Counted from the first letter of the stretch, positions 1 through 9,303 are shown. The stretch is 64,000 nt of DNA from Microbacterium esteraromaticum (GCF_017303215.1 NZ_JAEMWU010000002.1:124001-188000); one strand, 5' to 3'. The notes: generated by a model not told the origin, from the letters alone. Numbers and translations: made by a program.

Positions 1-71
1 CCGACGACGCCCAGACGCGCGGCTACGTCCGCACCGTCGCTCACCTCGTCAAGGTTGAGGAGATCGACTAA
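1..71 (+). CDS. rpmD: 50S ribosomal protein L30, C-terminal end only
   Basis: The last 22 codons of a gene that begins before the window. The visible C-terminus reads [20 protein letters not shown] and then ID, which matches the usual end of bacterial L30. Its TAA stop shares one base with the ATG of rplO (TAATG), the tight spacing expected inside the spc ribosomal operon. L30 is a small large-subunit protein, present in the order rpsE-rpmD-rplO in most bacteria. Confidence 0.9.
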   Translation, partial: DDAQTRGYVRTVAHLVKVEEID

Positions 72-619
72 TGGCTGAGAAGAACGAGGCCGTCGAGGCC
101 GAGAAGGCCACGAAGAAGCCCGCCGCCAAGAAGGCTGCTGCATCCAAGAAGGCTGAGACGAAGGCTGCTCCGGCAGCGCGTCCCGCCGTTCTGAAGGTGC
201 ACCACCTCCGTCCCGTCCCGGGTGCCAACACCGCCAAGACCCGCGTGGGTCGCGGTGAGGGCTCGAAGGGTAAGACGGCCGGTCGCGGAACCAAGGGCAC
301 CAAGGCCCGCAACACCGTGCGGGTCGGCTTCGAGGGTGGGCAGATGCCGCTGCACATGCGCACCCCGAAGCTGCGCGGGTTCAAGAACCCGTTCCGCGTC
401 GAGTACCAGGTCGTGAACCTGGCCAAGCTCGCCGAGCTCTACCCGGCCGGTGGCGATGTCACCGTCAGCGACCTGGTCGCAAAGGGCGCCGTCCGCAAGA
501 ACGAGAAGGTCAAGGTCCTCGGCGACGGCGACATCTCGGTCAAGCTCACGGTGTCGGTCGACAAGGTCTCGGGCAGCGCCGAGCAGAAGATCGTCGCCGC
601 CGGCGGTTCGGTCAACTGA
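71..619 (+). CDS. rplO: 50S ribosomal protein L15 with a Lys/Ala-rich N-terminal extension
   Basis: L15 is a late-assembly protein of the large ribosomal subunit. The 182-residue product is longer than the usual 145-150. Residues 1-38 are a low-complexity Ala/Lys/Glu tail, and the family core starts near [12 protein letters not shown]. The glycine-rich rRNA-binding segment [18 protein letters not shown] follows, then the GGQMPLHMR motif. The ATG overlaps the rpmD stop by one base, so the extension is probably translated. The tail is presumably an unstructured rRNA-contacting extension. The identity is secure; the function of the extension is unknown. Confidence 0.95.
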   Translation: MAEKNEAVEAEKATKKPAAKKAAASKKAETKAAPAARPAVLKVHHLRPVPGANTAKTRVGRGEGSKGKTAGRGTKGTKARNTVRVGFEGGQMPLHMRTPKLRGFKNPFRVEYQVVNLAKLAELYPAGGDVTVSDLVAKGAVRKNEKVKVLGDGDISVKLTVSVDKVSGSAEQKIVAAGGSVN

Positions 620-638
620 TAGTCCCGTCGTGAACGCG

Positions 639-670
639 AGGAGGGGTCGGAGATTCTCCGGCCCCTCCTT
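639..670 (+). terminator. Hairpin between rplO and secY
   Basis: A 14-bp stem (639-652 with 656-669, one G-T pair) around a 3-base loop, followed only by a short CTTT. The weak T-run suggests partial termination or attenuation, letting secY expression differ from that of the ribosomal genes. Confidence 0.6.
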
Positions 671-732
671 TGCGTTACTCTGGACATTCGGCCGTCCTTC
701 GACGTTCGGCAATCCCTTCAGGAGGAACGCCC

Positions 733-2055
733 TTGTTTAGCGCCATCGCGCGAATCTTCCGCACACCTGATCTGCGGCGGAAGATCCTTTTCACCATCGG
801 CATCATCGCGCTGTACCGTCTCGGCTCGAATGTGCCTGCTCCGTTCGTGAACTTCCCGAACGTCGAGCAGTGCCTCGCGGCGAACGCCGGCACTGACGGC
901 CTGCTGGGCCTCGTGAACCTGTTCTCCGGCGGCGCGCTGTTGCAGCTGTCGATCTTCGCGCTCGGTGTGATGCCATACATCACCGCGACGATCATCACGC
1001 AGCTGCTGCGTGTGGTCATCCCGCACTTCGAAGCACTGCACAAAGAGGGCCAGGCCGGCCAGAGCAAGCTGACGCAGTACACCCGCTACCTGACCATCGC
1101 CCTCGCACTGCTGCAGTCGGCGACCCTGGTGACGGTGGCGCGCAGCGGTCAGCTGTTCGGCACGACCGACGTCGCGGCCTGCAACAACCTGCTGACCAAT
1201 GACGTGTGGTGGGCGCAGCTGCTCATCATCATGGCGATGACCGCAGGCACGGGTCTGATCATGTGGTTCGCCGAGCTGGTCACCGAGCGCGGTATCGGCA
1301 ACGGCATGTCGCTGCTGATCTTCACCTCGATCGCCGCGACCTTCCCGGCCGCCATGTGGGGCATCTGGGAGGCCAAGGGCTTCGAGGTCTTCCTGCTCGT
1401 GCTGCTGATCGGCATCGTCGTGATGGGCATGGTCGTGTTCGTCGAGCAGTCGCAGCGCCGCGTGCCCGTGCAGTACGCGAAGCGCATGGTCGGACGCCGC
1501 ACCTACGGCGGGACGAACACCTACATCCCGATCAAGGTCAACATGGCGGGTGTTATCCCGATCATCTTCGCCTCGTCGCTGCTGTACCTGCCGATGCTGG
1601 TGGCGCAGTTCAACACCCCCACCGATGGCAGCGAGCCGGCCGCGTGGGTGGTCTGGGTCAACCAGTACCTCGCCTCGGGCGACCAGCCGCTGTACATGGC
1701 CGTGTACTTCCTGCTGATCATCGGCTTCACCTACTTCTACGTCGCGATCACGTTCAACCCGGTCGAGGTCGCCGACAACATGAAGAAGTACGGCGGGTTC
1801 ATCCCCGGCATCCGCGCGGGACGACCGACCGCGGAATACCTCGACTACGTGATCACGAGGATCACGTTCCCCGGTTCCCTCTACCTCGGCTTCGTCGCGC
1901 TGATCCCGCTGATCGCGCTGGCGACGGTGCAGGCGAACCAGAACTTCCCGTTCGGCGGCGCCTCGATCCTGATCATCGTGGGTGTCGGCCTTGAGACGGT
2001 GAAGCAGATCGACGCGCAGCTGCAGCAGCGCCACTACGAAGGGCTCCTGAGATGA
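733..2055 (+). CDS. secY: Protein translocase channel subunit SecY (TTG start)
   Basis: SecY forms the protein-conducting channel of the Sec translocon with SecE and SecG; secE is also in this window at 34.6 kb. The 440-residue product has about ten hydrophobic segments and begins FSAIARIFRTPDLRRKILFT, the usual SecY N-terminus. The TTG at 733 was chosen because AGGAGG lies 8 bases upstream; the in-frame ATG at 670 lies in the terminator and would add 21 non-family residues. The stop overlaps adk as ATGA. The length is normal for actinobacteria. Confidence 0.95.
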   Translation: MFSAIARIFRTPDLRRKILFTIGIIALYRLGSNVPAPFVNFPNVEQCLAANAGTDGLLGLVNLFSGGALLQLSIFALGVMPYITATIITQLLRVVIPHFEALHKEGQAGQSKLTQYTRYLTIALALLQSATLVTVARSGQLFGTTDVAACNNLLTNDVWWAQLLIIMAMTAGTGLIMWFAELVTERGIGNGMSLLIFTSIAATFPAAMWGIWEAKGFEVFLLVLLIGIVVMGMVVFVEQSQRRVPVQYAKRMVGRRTYGGTNTYIPIKVNMAGVIPIIFASSLLYLPMLVAQFNTPTDGSEPAAWVVWVNQYLASGDQPLYMAVYFLLIIGFTYFYVAITFNPVEVADNMKKYGGFIPGIRAGRPTAEYLDYVITRITFPGSLYLGFVALIPLIALATVQANQNFPFGGASILIIVGVGLETVKQIDAQLQQRHYEGLLR

Positions 2056-2648
2056 CCGCCACCGCACGACTGCTGATCGTCGGCCCGCAGGGCTCCGGAA
2101 AGGGCACCCAGGGTGTCCGTATCGCCGAGGCGCTGGGCATTCCCGTCGTCTCGACCGGAGACATCTTCCGCGCCAACATCAAGCAGGGAACCGAACTCGG
2201 CCAGAAGGTCACCGCGATCCTGGATGCCGGTGACCTGGTGCCCGACGAACTGACCAGCGAGATCGTTCGCGACCGGCTCTCGCAGGAGGACGCCGCCACG
2301 GGCTTCCTGCTCGACGGCTACCCCCGCAACACCGCTCAGGTCGCGCACCTCGACGCCTTCCTCGCAGATCAGGGTGCCTCGCTCGACGCCGTGCTGCTGC
2401 TGGATGTGCCGCGTGACGAGAGCATCGCGCGTCTCAGCCTGCGTGCCGTCGAGCAGGGGCGCTCGGATGACACGGAAGAAGCCATCGCGCACCGCCTGGA
2501 CATCTACGAGAACGAGACTGCTCCGATCATCTCGGTGTACGCCGAGCGTGGCATCGTCGACCGTATCGACGGCGTCGGCTCGCTTGACGACATCACCGCT
2601 CGGATTTCGGATGCCCTCGCCGCGCGCGGCATCGCACAGCTGGTCTGA
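2052..2648 (+). CDS. adk: Adenylate kinase, short form
   Basis: Converts ATP + AMP to 2 ADP in the cytoplasm. The 198-residue protein starts with the P-loop GPQGSGKGT (residues 11-19) and carries the NMP-binding STGDIFR and the LLDGYPRN motif. It lacks the inserted zinc-binding LID, so it is the short form typical of actinobacteria. It starts on the ATGA overlap with secY, indicating translational coupling, and map follows after 9 bases. The secY-adk-map order is conserved in many bacteria. Confidence 0.95.
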   Translation: MTATARLLIVGPQGSGKGTQGVRIAEALGIPVVSTGDIFRANIKQGTELGQKVTAILDAGDLVPDELTSEIVRDRLSQEDAATGFLLDGYPRNTAQVAHLDAFLADQGASLDAVLLLDVPRDESIARLSLRAVEQGRSDDTEEAIAHRLDIYENETAPIISVYAERGIVDRIDGVGSLDDITARISDALAARGIAQLV

Positions 2649-2657
2649 TCTGTTCTG

Positions 2658-3506
2658 ATGTTTCGAAAGTCGATCTACAAGAGCCCGGCGCAGCTGAGGT
2701 CGATGGTCGAGCCCGGCCGGATCACGGCAGCGGCACTCGAAGCGCTCCGCCCGCTCGTGCGGGCGGGCGTGAGCACCGCTGAGCTTGACGCCGAGGCGTC
2801 GCGGGTGATCATCGCGCGTGGAGCGGAGTCGAACTTCAAGCTCGTGCGCGGGTACCGGCACACAACGTGCATCTCGGTGAACGAAGAGGTCGTCCACGGC
2901 ATCCCCGGCGACCGTGTGCTGCAGCCCGGTGACATCGTCTCGGTCGACTGCGGCGCACAGTTCCAGGGGTGGAACGGAGACAGCGCCGTGACCTTCATCG
3001 TCCCCGGCGATGCGCCCGCTGATGTTCTCGCGCGACGAGAAGAGCTCTCCCGGGTCACGAACGGGTCGATGTGGGCGGGAATCGCGGCGATGGCATCCGC
3101 CTCGCACATCGGCGACATCGGCGCGGCGATTCAGGACTACGTCGAGGCGCAGGGGCCGTCCGTGGTTTCGGGGGAGAGCTACGGCATCCTGCGTGAGTAC
3201 GTCGGTCACGGCATCGGACGCAAGATGCACGAGGCACCCAGCGTGTTCAACTACCGCACGCCGGATCCTGGTGCAGAGGTCCGCCCGGGCCTGGCCCTTG
3301 CGATCGAGCCGATGCTCACCGCCGGTGGCGAGGCGACGTTCGTCGAGGACGACGACTGGACGGTATCGACGGTAGACGGTTCTGACGGCTGCCACTGGGA
3401 GCACAGCGTCGCCCGCCACGAGAACGGCATCTGGGTGCTCACTGCGCCGGATGGGGGAGCGGCCGGTCTTTCTCCGTTCGGCGTGACTCCGACCCCGATC
3501 GCCTGA
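2658..3506 (+). CDS. map: Type I methionine aminopeptidase
   Basis: Removes the initiator methionine from nascent proteins. The 282-residue protein has the pita-bread fold signature. The metal ligands can be placed at D97 (VSVDCGA), D108 (WNGDSA), H184 (YVGHGIG), E217 (AIEPML) and E248 (CHWEHS), with the substrate-contacting H80 in VVHGIP. All are intact, so the enzyme should be active. It lies 9 bases after adk. No N-terminal zinc-finger extension is present, so it is the short class. Confidence 0.94.
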   Translation: MFRKSIYKSPAQLRSMVEPGRITAAALEALRPLVRAGVSTAELDAEASRVIIARGAESNFKLVRGYRHTTCISVNEEVVHGIPGDRVLQPGDIVSVDCGAQFQGWNGDSAVTFIVPGDAPADVLARREELSRVTNGSMWAGIAAMASASHIGDIGAAIQDYVEAQGPSVVSGESYGILREYVGHGIGRKMHEAPSVFNYRTPDPGAEVRPGLALAIEPMLTAGGEATFVEDDDWTVSTVDGSDGCHWEHSVARHENGIWVLTAPDGGAAGLSPFGVTPTPIA

Positions 3507-3600
3507 GGTCTCACACGCCAGGCATAGCGACGTCCGGGCAGAATATTCGTTGAGGCAACAGGTTCGCCGACGCGGCGAGCCGTACACAGATCGGAAGTCT

Positions 3601-4260
3601 ATGGCTGCTGCGCAGGGCAGGAACAACTGGTTCGTCATCGGTATCTCGACCGCCGTCGTGGTGGTGCTCGTCGCACTCGGTGCGCTCGTGGTGTGGATGA
3701 ACAACCGTGCGAACGACCCGGGGGCCGCGCCCACCGGCGACATCATCAACGCGGAGTCGGGCGCGATCACCTTCGGCGAAGGCGACGATGTCGTCGCCAC
3801 GTACCTGGACTTCATGTGCCCCGCGTGCAACGCCTTCGAACAGTCGTACGGGCAGAGCCTGCAGTCGGCGGCGGCCAACGACGACATCACGCTGGAGATC
3901 TATCCGGTCGCGATCCTCGACCACCTCTCCCAGGGGACAAACTACTCGTCCCGCGCCGCGGGAGCGATGTACTGCGTTGCCGACGCCGCCCCAGACAAGG
4001 CGCTGGACTACATGAACGCGCTGTTCGCGAACCAGCCGCAGGAGTCGGGGCCCGGTCTGACCGATGAGCAGCTCGCGCAGATCGCGGAGCAGGTCGGTGC
4101 GGATGCCGCCGTCAGCTGCATCGCCGACGGCACCTACGAGAAGTTCGGTGCCGCCCAGGCCAAGAAGCACGATGTGCGCGGTACTCCGACGGTCGACATC
4201 AACGGCACGCGCCTGGACATCAGTGAGATCAACACCGAGCTGCCCAAGGTGCTGCCCTGA
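3601..4260 (+). CDS. Membrane-anchored DsbA-like thiol:disulfide protein
   Basis: A predicted extracytoplasmic thioredoxin-fold protein of 219 residues. It has a short cytoplasmic N-terminus, one membrane segment (about residues 10-33), then a domain carrying the redox motif C73-P-A-C76 in DFMCPACNAF and a GTPTVDING stretch that supplies the cis-proline. This matches the thioredoxin_4/DsbA-like family. It probably oxidises or isomerises disulfides in exported proteins. The ATG at 3601 was preferred; an in-frame TTG at 3550 would put a basic tail in front. It lies downstream of map but is not part of the usual ribosomal operon. Confidence 0.85.
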   Translation: MAAAQGRNNWFVIGISTAVVVVLVALGALVVWMNNRANDPGAAPTGDIINAESGAITFGEGDDVVATYLDFMCPACNAFEQSYGQSLQSAAANDDITLEIYPVAILDHLSQGTNYSSRAAGAMYCVADAAPDKALDYMNALFANQPQESGPGLTDEQLAQIAEQVGADAAVSCIADGTYEKFGAAQAKKHDVRGTPTVDINGTRLDISEINTELPKVLP

Positions 4261-4387
4261 TCTCCAGACGCTGACGGCGCACTCCGGGGGAGCGGCGGAG
4301 AGGCGATCGGTGAGTGGGTAGACTGGTTGGTTGATGTCCCGACCCGGGACCGACACCGCCTGTCGTCTTTCTGAAGGACCCACCACC

Positions 4388-6103
4388 ATGTCTCTTCGCC
4401 GCTCTTTTGCCGTGCTCGGAACCTTGGGCGTTGCCCTGGGCTCCGGCCTGATCGCTGTCAGCCCGGCAGTCGCCGCCACGTCGGCACCCGGCGCGACGGC
4501 AGGTCTCAGTGCTGCACTGTGCCCGCCCGAACTGCTCCCACCGCCCGCCAACGACAACCAGGTGTGGCACGACGACCAGATCGGCGTGTTCGCGGGTGGT
4601 GACTTCATCGCCGAATCGGCATCGGCTGAGTCCGAGGGGCTGCTTGTTGTTCTCGGCGACGCGACCTTCCGCAACGGCAAGGGGTTCAATGTCGGCACCG
4701 TGGGTGTCGGCTCGGGCGTCTCGCCCACGCCCGGTGAGGTTATGCTCGCGGTCGGCGGCGACATCCGTGTCGAAGGTGCGAACACGGTGCTGGATGTGGG
4801 TGCCAACGCGACCAACGCGGATGACGAGCTCGTCGGAGGCTCGGTGCAGGTCGGGGGCAACACGACTCCCGCCTACCCGGCACCCGCGTATCGCCTGAAC
4901 GAGGGAACCCTCACCGAGGGGATGGGGGCGGACGCCCTCAGCGCTTGGGCCGAGACCGACGTCGCGGCCATGTCGCAAGCGTTCTCCGGGCGGGACGACA
5001 CCGGCGAGGTGACAGGTGACCAGTGGAACCTGACGTTCACGGGTGACGGCGCTAGTTTGCGACAGGTGTTCACCGTGTCCGCTGACAAGCTCACCGTCGG
5101 GAACCCTGCGATTCACTTCCTGCAGATCCCCGAGCGCGCCAGCGTGGTCGTGAACGTGACCGGCTCCGGCGATGTCGTCTGGGCCCCGACCTACTTCACC
5201 GACAACGGCGACCGAGTCGACGGACTGGACGCTCCGCGGTTCGGCCAGGTGGCCGGGCGCACGCTGTGGAACTTCGCAGATGCCGATTCGGTGCACATCG
5301 ACGGCAGCAGCCAGGTGCTCGGTTCGCTCGTGGTTCCCGCGAAGGACTCCACCGACGCTCCGGCGATGCGCATCACGGCATCGACCAACGGCGTCATCTA
5401 CACCGCCGGCTCGATCATCATGGACGGCCAGGGTAACGAGCAGCACTTCTACCCGTGGATCGAGTACCCCTGCGGCTCCACGCCGGAGCCGGGGCCGGAG
5501 CCGGAGCCGCAGCCTGAGGTCGAGGGCGCCTTCACGATCACCAAGACGGTACAGGGCGAGAACGCTCCGCAGGTTGCCTTCAGCGGTGCGTACAGCTGCT
5601 CGATCGACGACGCGCAGGTCAGCACGGGAGTGTGGGAGCTCGCCGCCGGTGAGACGACAGACCCCATCGTCGCACCCGTCGGAGCATCCTGCGCGGTGAG
5701 CGAGGATCTTCCCACTGACACCGAGGCCGGCACCTGGGGTGCCCCAGTCGTGTCCGGTTCGCCGGCGATCATCACGAAGGCATCCGCGCAGGAGCCCGTC
5801 CGCATCTCGGTGCTGAACACGTTCGTGCCCGCGCCCGGCCCGGGCCCCGACCCCACGCCGACCCCCGAGCCGACGCCGGACCCGGAGCCCACGCCGGACC
5901 CGGAGCCCGCGCCGACCCCGGAGCCGACGCCGACCTCGGAGCCCACGGTCGAGCCGACGCCGGCTCCGACCACGCCGGCTGAGACGCCCGAGGGTGAACT
6001 TGCGACCACGGGTGGCACGATCGCGATCACGACCGTGGCTCTCGGAGCGCTGCTGTTGGTCGCCGGACTGCTTCTTCGCCTGCGTCACCGCGCGCAGCAG
6101 TAA
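4388..6103 (+). CDS. Cell-wall-sorted choice-of-anchor A protein with a DUF5979 domain and LATTG signal
   Basis: A secreted surface protein of 571 residues. A Sec signal peptide occupies about residues 1-30 (ending SPAVAAT). The next 330 residues resemble the choice-of-anchor A domain (IGVFAGGDF, DVGTVGVGSG-like turns, SQVLGSLVVP). After a short Pro/Glu spacer comes a DUF5979-like repeat (FTITKTVQG to NTF). A Pro-Glu-Pro-Asp-Thr wall spacer of about 45 residues follows. The C-terminus is a sorting signal: LATTG (538-542), a hydrophobic helix and an Arg-rich tail. LAxTG is the motif used by class E sortases in actinobacteria. The ATG at 4388 has GAAGGA upstream; an ATG 57 bases earlier lacks a signal-peptide context. 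The ligand is unknown. Confidence 0.8.
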   Translation: MSLRRSFAVLGTLGVALGSGLIAVSPAVAATSAPGATAGLSAALCPPELLPPPANDNQVWHDDQIGVFAGGDFIAESASAESEGLLVVLGDATFRNGKGFNVGTVGVGSGVSPTPGEVMLAVGGDIRVEGANTVLDVGANATNADDELVGGSVQVGGNTTPAYPAPAYRLNEGTLTEGMGADALSAWAETDVAAMSQAFSGRDDTGEVTGDQWNLTFTGDGASLRQVFTVSADKLTVGNPAIHFLQIPERASVVVNVTGSGDVVWAPTYFTDNGDRVDGLDAPRFGQVAGRTLWNFADADSVHIDGSSQVLGSLVVPAKDSTDAPAMRITASTNGVIYTAGSIIMDGQGNEQHFYPWIEYPCGSTPEPGPEPEPQPEVEGAFTITKTVQGENAPQVAFSGAYSCSIDDAQVSTGVWELAAGETTDPIVAPVGASCAVSEDLPTDTEAGTWGAPVVSGSPAIITKASAQEPVRISVLNTFVPAPGPGPDPTPTPEPTPDPEPTPDPEPAPTPEPTPTSEPTVEPTPAPTTPAETPEGELATTGGTIAITTVALGALLLVAGLLLRLRHRAQQ

Positions 6104-6126
6104 TCGGTAGCTGCGTCGTCGCGCAT

Positions 6127-6220
6127 TTGCCGCACGGGCATCGACGGTCTATCATAGATCTTTGGTGCCGTGCGCCTTGTTCTGGCGTGTCCCAACTCGG
6201 CGGCGCAGCACCGCTATCAT
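6127..6220 (+). promoter_or_regulatory. Two candidate promoters for infA-rpmJ
   Basis: The first has TTGCCG (6127-6132), a 17-base spacer, then TATCAT (6150-6155). A second TATCAT lies at 6215-6220 with a poor -35. These fit separate transcription of infA, rpmJ and the alpha operon after the interposed surface-protein gene. Confidence 0.5.
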
Positions 6221-6268
6221 CACCCATCCACCGCAGATCGACCGATCTGCAGAAGCGTCAGCGAGGCT

Positions 6269-6490
6269 ATGGCTAAGAAAGACGGTGTCATCGAGATCGA
6301 GGGCGTCATTTCCGAGGCGCTGCCCAACGCGATGTTCCGCGTTGAGCTCAGCAACGGACACAAGGTGCTCGCCACGATCTCCGGAAAGATGCGGCAGAAC
6401 TACATCCGCATCATCCCCGAAGACCGCGTGGTCGTGGAGCTTTCGCCCTACGACCTGACCCGCGGGCGCATCGTCTACCGCTACCGCTGA
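6269..6490 (+). CDS. infA: Translation initiation factor IF-1
   Basis: A 73-residue S1/OB-fold protein that binds the ribosomal A site during initiation. The sequence [20 protein letters not shown] to the terminal RGRIVYRYR is full-length and canonical. It is followed by rpmJ after 88 bases. infA-rpmJ-rpsM-rpsK-rpoA is the standard order in Gram-positive bacteria. Confidence 0.97.
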   Translation: MAKKDGVIEIEGVISEALPNAMFRVELSNGHKVLATISGKMRQNYIRIIPEDRVVVELSPYDLTRGRIVYRYR

Positions 6491-6578
6491 TCGGTCGAGA
6501 AGTAACGGCTGTCGACTGGCGAGTCCCTGTGACGGGGCTCGGCACGAGAGAGCACGAAGACAGCGAACAGGAAGCACT

Positions 6579-6695
6579 ATGAAGGTCAACCCCAGCGTCA
6601 AGCCCATCTGCGACCACTGCCGCGTGATCCGTCGTCACGGTCGCGTCATGGTGATCTGCAAGAGCAACCCGCGCCACAAGCAGCGCCAGGGCTGA
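6579..6695 (+). CDS. rpmJ: 50S ribosomal protein L36, zinc-ribbon form
   Basis: A 38-residue protein: [20 protein letters not shown] and on to a KQRQG end. The zinc ligands C11, C14, C27 and H32 are all present, so this is the C+ form. Actinobacteria often carry a second, zinc-free L36 elsewhere for zinc starvation; none is seen here. A CAGGAAG ribosome-binding site lies just before the ATG. Confidence 0.97.
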   Translation: MKVNPSVKPICDHCRVIRRHGRVMVICKSNPRHKQRQG

Positions 6696-6719
6696 GCACC
6701 AGCTCCACAACTGAATACT

Positions 6720-6754
6720 CCGGTCGTCGAGTGAGTGCATCACTCCACGACCGG
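6720..6754 (+). other. Hairpin in the rpsM leader
   Basis: An inverted repeat (8 bp, one mismatch, 6 bp, 5-base loop) in the 165-base gap between rpmJ and rpsM, without a T-run. It is not a typical terminator. It could be a leader structure for autoregulation by a ribosomal protein of the alpha operon, but no known consensus was recognised. Confidence 0.4.
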
Positions 6755-6860
6755 GAAATGAACAGGCAGGTCGGATCCCGCGCAGGCGGGGGACACCCCG
6801 GGTTGGAGGCCCGGGAACGGACTCTGCTCCACACCTCCACCTCACTCCAGGAGATACCGC

Positions 6861-7235
6861 ATGGCACGTCTTGCCGGCGTTGACATCCCGCGCGACAAGC
6901 GCGTGGTGATCGCCCTCACCTACATCTACGGCATCGGCCGTACCCGCTCCGTCGAGATCCTTCAGGCGACCGAGATCGACGAGTCGATCCGCGTCAAGGA
7001 CCTCTCCGACGAGCAGCTTGTCGCACTGCGCGACCACATCGAAGGCAACTACAAGGTGGAGGGTGACCTGCGCCGCGAGGTCGCCGCCGACATCCGCCGC
7101 AAGGTCGAGATCGGCTCCTACGAGGGTCTGCGTCACCGCCGTGGCCTTCCGGTGCGCGGTCAGCGCACCAAGACCAACGCGCGTACCCGCAAGGGCCCGA
7201 AGCGCACCGTCGCCGGCAAGAAGAAGGCCCGCTAA
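6861..7235 (+). CDS. rpsM: 30S ribosomal protein S13
   Basis: A head-of-30S protein that contacts the P-site tRNA and the large subunit. The 124-residue product starts [21 protein letters not shown] and ends in the basic tail [10 protein letters not shown], including the conserved [18 protein letters not shown] segment. AGGAG lies 7 bases before the ATG. It opens the alpha operon core with rpsK, rpoA and rplQ. Length and motifs are normal. Confidence 0.97.
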   Translation: MARLAGVDIPRDKRVVIALTYIYGIGRTRSVEILQATEIDESIRVKDLSDEQLVALRDHIEGNYKVEGDLRREVAADIRRKVEIGSYEGLRHRRGLPVRGQRTKTNARTRKGPKRTVAGKKKAR

Positions 7236-7262
7236 GCGGCCAGGGAATAGGAGAACACTTTC

Positions 7263-7661
7263 ATGGCTGCACCCAAGGCCGCCGCGCGCAAGCCGCGCCG
7301 CAAGGAAAAGAAGAACATCGCGCTGGGCCAGGCCCACATCAAGTCGACGTTCAACAACACCATCGTTTCGATCACCGACCCGTCCGGCGCTGTCATCAGC
7401 TGGGCCTCGTCGGGTGGCGTGGGCTTCAAGGGCTCGCGCAAGTCGACCCCGTACGCGGCCGGCATGGCCGCCGAGTCGGCTGCCCGCCAGGCCGCCGAGC
7501 ACGGTGTCAAGAAGGTCGACGTCTTCGTCAAGGGCCCGGGCTCGGGTCGTGAGACCGCGATCCGCTCGCTGCAGGCCGCTGGCCTCGAGGTCGGTTCGAT
7601 CCAGGACGTGACGCCGCAGGCTCACAACGGCTGCCGTCCGCCGAAGCGCCGCCGCGTCTGA
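7263..7661 (+). CDS. rpsK: 30S ribosomal protein S11
   Basis: A platform protein of the small subunit. The 132 residues include [18 protein letters not shown]-like text (here [19 protein letters not shown]), the [15 protein letters not shown] loop and the C-terminal [18 protein letters not shown], all diagnostic of S11. The N-terminal 18 residues are Lys/Arg/Ala-rich, as in other actinobacteria. AGGAG lies 9 bases upstream, 27 bases after the rpsM stop. Confidence 0.97.
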   Translation: MAAPKAAARKPRRKEKKNIALGQAHIKSTFNNTIVSITDPSGAVISWASSGGVGFKGSRKSTPYAAGMAAESAARQAAEHGVKKVDVFVKGPGSGRETAIRSLQAAGLEVGSIQDVTPQAHNGCRPPKRRRV

Positions 7662-7669
7662 TCTCGTCC

Positions 7670-7706
7670 CTGCCCGCCCGGCGCCGCTCAGGCGCCGGGC
7701 GGGCAG
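7670..7706 (+). terminator. GC-only 16-bp hairpin between rpsK and rpoA
   Basis: A perfect 16-bp stem (7670-7685 with 7691-7706), loop GCTCA, no T-run. It sits inside the alpha operon, so it more likely attenuates transcription, slows RNA polymerase or protects the upstream mRNA end than ends transcription. Confidence 0.55.
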
Positions 7707-7771
7707 GTCCACAACTCAAGACCTCACCCACACATGTCATATAGCGGGCATGTGATCGAAAGGAACACATA

Positions 7772-8761
7772 GTGCTCATCGCACAGCGTCCCACTCTCAC
7801 CGAGGAAAAGATCTCCGAGAACCGCAGCCGGTTCGTCATCGAGCCGCTGGAGCCCGGGTTCGGATACACGATCGGCAACGCGCTGCGCCGCAGTCTGCTG
7901 TCGTCGATCCCCGGCGCATCGGTCACCACCATTCGCATCGACGGCGTGCTGCACGAGTTCAGCACGATCCCCGGTGTGAAGGAGGATGTCACCGAGATCA
8001 TCCTGAACATCAAGCAGCTGGTCGTTTCCAGCGAGCGCGACGAGCCCATCACCGCGTACCTGCGCAAGACGGGCGCCGGCGAGGTCACCGCCGCTGACAT
8101 CTCCGCTCCGGCGGGTGTCGAGGTGCACAACCCCGAGCTGGTCATCGCGACGCTCAACGACACCGCTCGCTTCGAGCTCGAGCTCACCATCGAGCGTGGC
8201 CGCGGCTACGTCTCGGCTGCGCAGAACCGCAGCGAGTACGCCGAGGCCGGCCAGATCCCGATCGACTCGATCTACTCGCCGGTGCTCAAGGTCAGCTACC
8301 GTGTCGACGCCACCCGTGCCGGTGAGCGCACCGACTTCGACAAGCTGGTGCTCGATGTCGAGACGAAGTCGGCGATCAGCGCACGCGACGCCGTCGCATC
8401 GGCCGCGAAGACCCTCACCGAGCTGTTCGGTCTCGCTCGCGAGTTGAACACCGAAGCAGAGGGCATCGAGATCGGCCCCGCGCCGGTCGAGGCCGTGCTC
8501 TCCAGCGAGCTCTCCATGCCGATCGAGGACCTCGATCTGTCGGTGCGCTCGTACAACTGCCTCAAGCGTGAGGGCATCAACACCGTTTCGGAGCTGGTCG
8601 CCCTTTCGGAGACGCAGCTGATGAACATCCGCAATTTCGGACAGAAGTCGGTCGACGAGGTGCGCGACAAGCTCGTCTCGCTCGGTCTGTCGCTGAAGGA
8701 TTCGGTGCCCGGTTTCGACGGCGCCCACTTCTACAGCGCAGGCGAAGACGAGTCCTTCTGA
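7772..8761 (+). CDS. rpoA: DNA-directed RNA polymerase subunit alpha
   Basis: The alpha subunit nucleates polymerase assembly through its N-terminal domain (residues 1 to about 230, with [20 protein letters not shown]) and contacts activators and UP elements through its C-terminal domain (about 245-315, [19 protein letters not shown] ... [10 protein letters not shown]). At 329 residues it is of ordinary length. The start is GTG, with AAAGGA upstream. A short repeat (CACATG...CATGTG, 7731-7752) just before the gene may hold a secondary promoter. Confidence 0.97.
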   Translation: MLIAQRPTLTEEKISENRSRFVIEPLEPGFGYTIGNALRRSLLSSIPGASVTTIRIDGVLHEFSTIPGVKEDVTEIILNIKQLVVSSERDEPITAYLRKTGAGEVTAADISAPAGVEVHNPELVIATLNDTARFELELTIERGRGYVSAAQNRSEYAEAGQIPIDSIYSPVLKVSYRVDATRAGERTDFDKLVLDVETKSAISARDAVASAAKTLTELFGLARELNTEAEGIEIGPAPVEAVLSSELSMPIEDLDLSVRSYNCLKREGINTVSELVALSETQLMNIRNFGQKSVDEVRDKLVSLGLSLKDSVPGFDGAHFYSAGEDESF

Positions 8762-8796
8762 AACCCGACCTCTTCCTGATCAGGAGCTAGACGAAC

Positions 8797-9303
8797 ATGC
8801 CCAAGCCCACCAAGGGTCCCCGCCTCGGAGGCGGCCCCGCACACGAGCGCCTTCTTCTCGCGAACCTCGCGGCAGCGCTCTTCACCAACAAGTCGATCCG
8901 CACGACCGAGACGAAGGCCAAGCGCCTGCGTCCGCTCGCGGAGCGTCTGATCACGCTCGGCAAGCGTGGCGACCTGCACGCACGCCGCCGTGCAGCGACC
9001 GTGCTGCGCTCGAACAAGGACGCCCTGCACGTTCTGTTCGCCGAGATCGCCCCGCTGGTCGCCGAGCGTGAGGGTGGCTACACCCGTATCACGAAGGTCG
9101 GCAACCGCAAGGGTGACAACGCGCCCATGGCCGTGATCGAGCTCGTTCTCGAGCCCGTCGCGCCGAAGAAGAAGGCCAAGCCCGCCGCTAAGGCCGCAGC
9201 GCCCAAGGCTGAGAAGGTCGAAGAGGCACCCGCCGAGGAGACCGTCGAGGCTCCCGTCGAGGATGCCGCTGCTGAGGCACCCGCGGAGGAGAAGGCCGAG
9301 TAA
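8797..9303 (+). CDS. rplQ: 50S ribosomal protein L17 with an acidic Ala/Glu tail
   Basis: The last gene of the alpha operon. Residues 1-120 are the conserved L17 fold ([36 protein letters not shown]). The final 45 or so residues are a low-complexity tail, first Lys/Ala then Glu/Ala/Pro, bringing the length to 168 against about 120 in E. coli. Such tails are common in actinobacterial L17. CAGGAG lies before the ATG. A strong terminator follows. Confidence 0.96.
   Translation: MPKPTKGPRLGGGPAHERLLLANLAAALFTNKSIRTTETKAKRLRPLAERLITLGKRGDLHARRRAATVLRSNKDALHVLFAEIAPLVAEREGGYTRITKVGNRKGDNAPMAVIELVLEPVAPKKKAKPAAKAAAPKAEKVEEAPAEETVEAPVEDAAAEAPAEEKAE

Noticed and set aside
718-3890. Long minus-strand open frames opposite secY, adk and map
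   Set aside because: They are antisense to well-identified genes with intact motifs and show no recognisable domain.
5465-5990. Possible VNTR or CRISPR-like array in the surface-protein spacer
   Set aside because: The repeats are short degenerate codons for Pro-Glu-Pro-Asp/Thr in frame with the wall spacer. There are no spacers of constant length and no cas genes.
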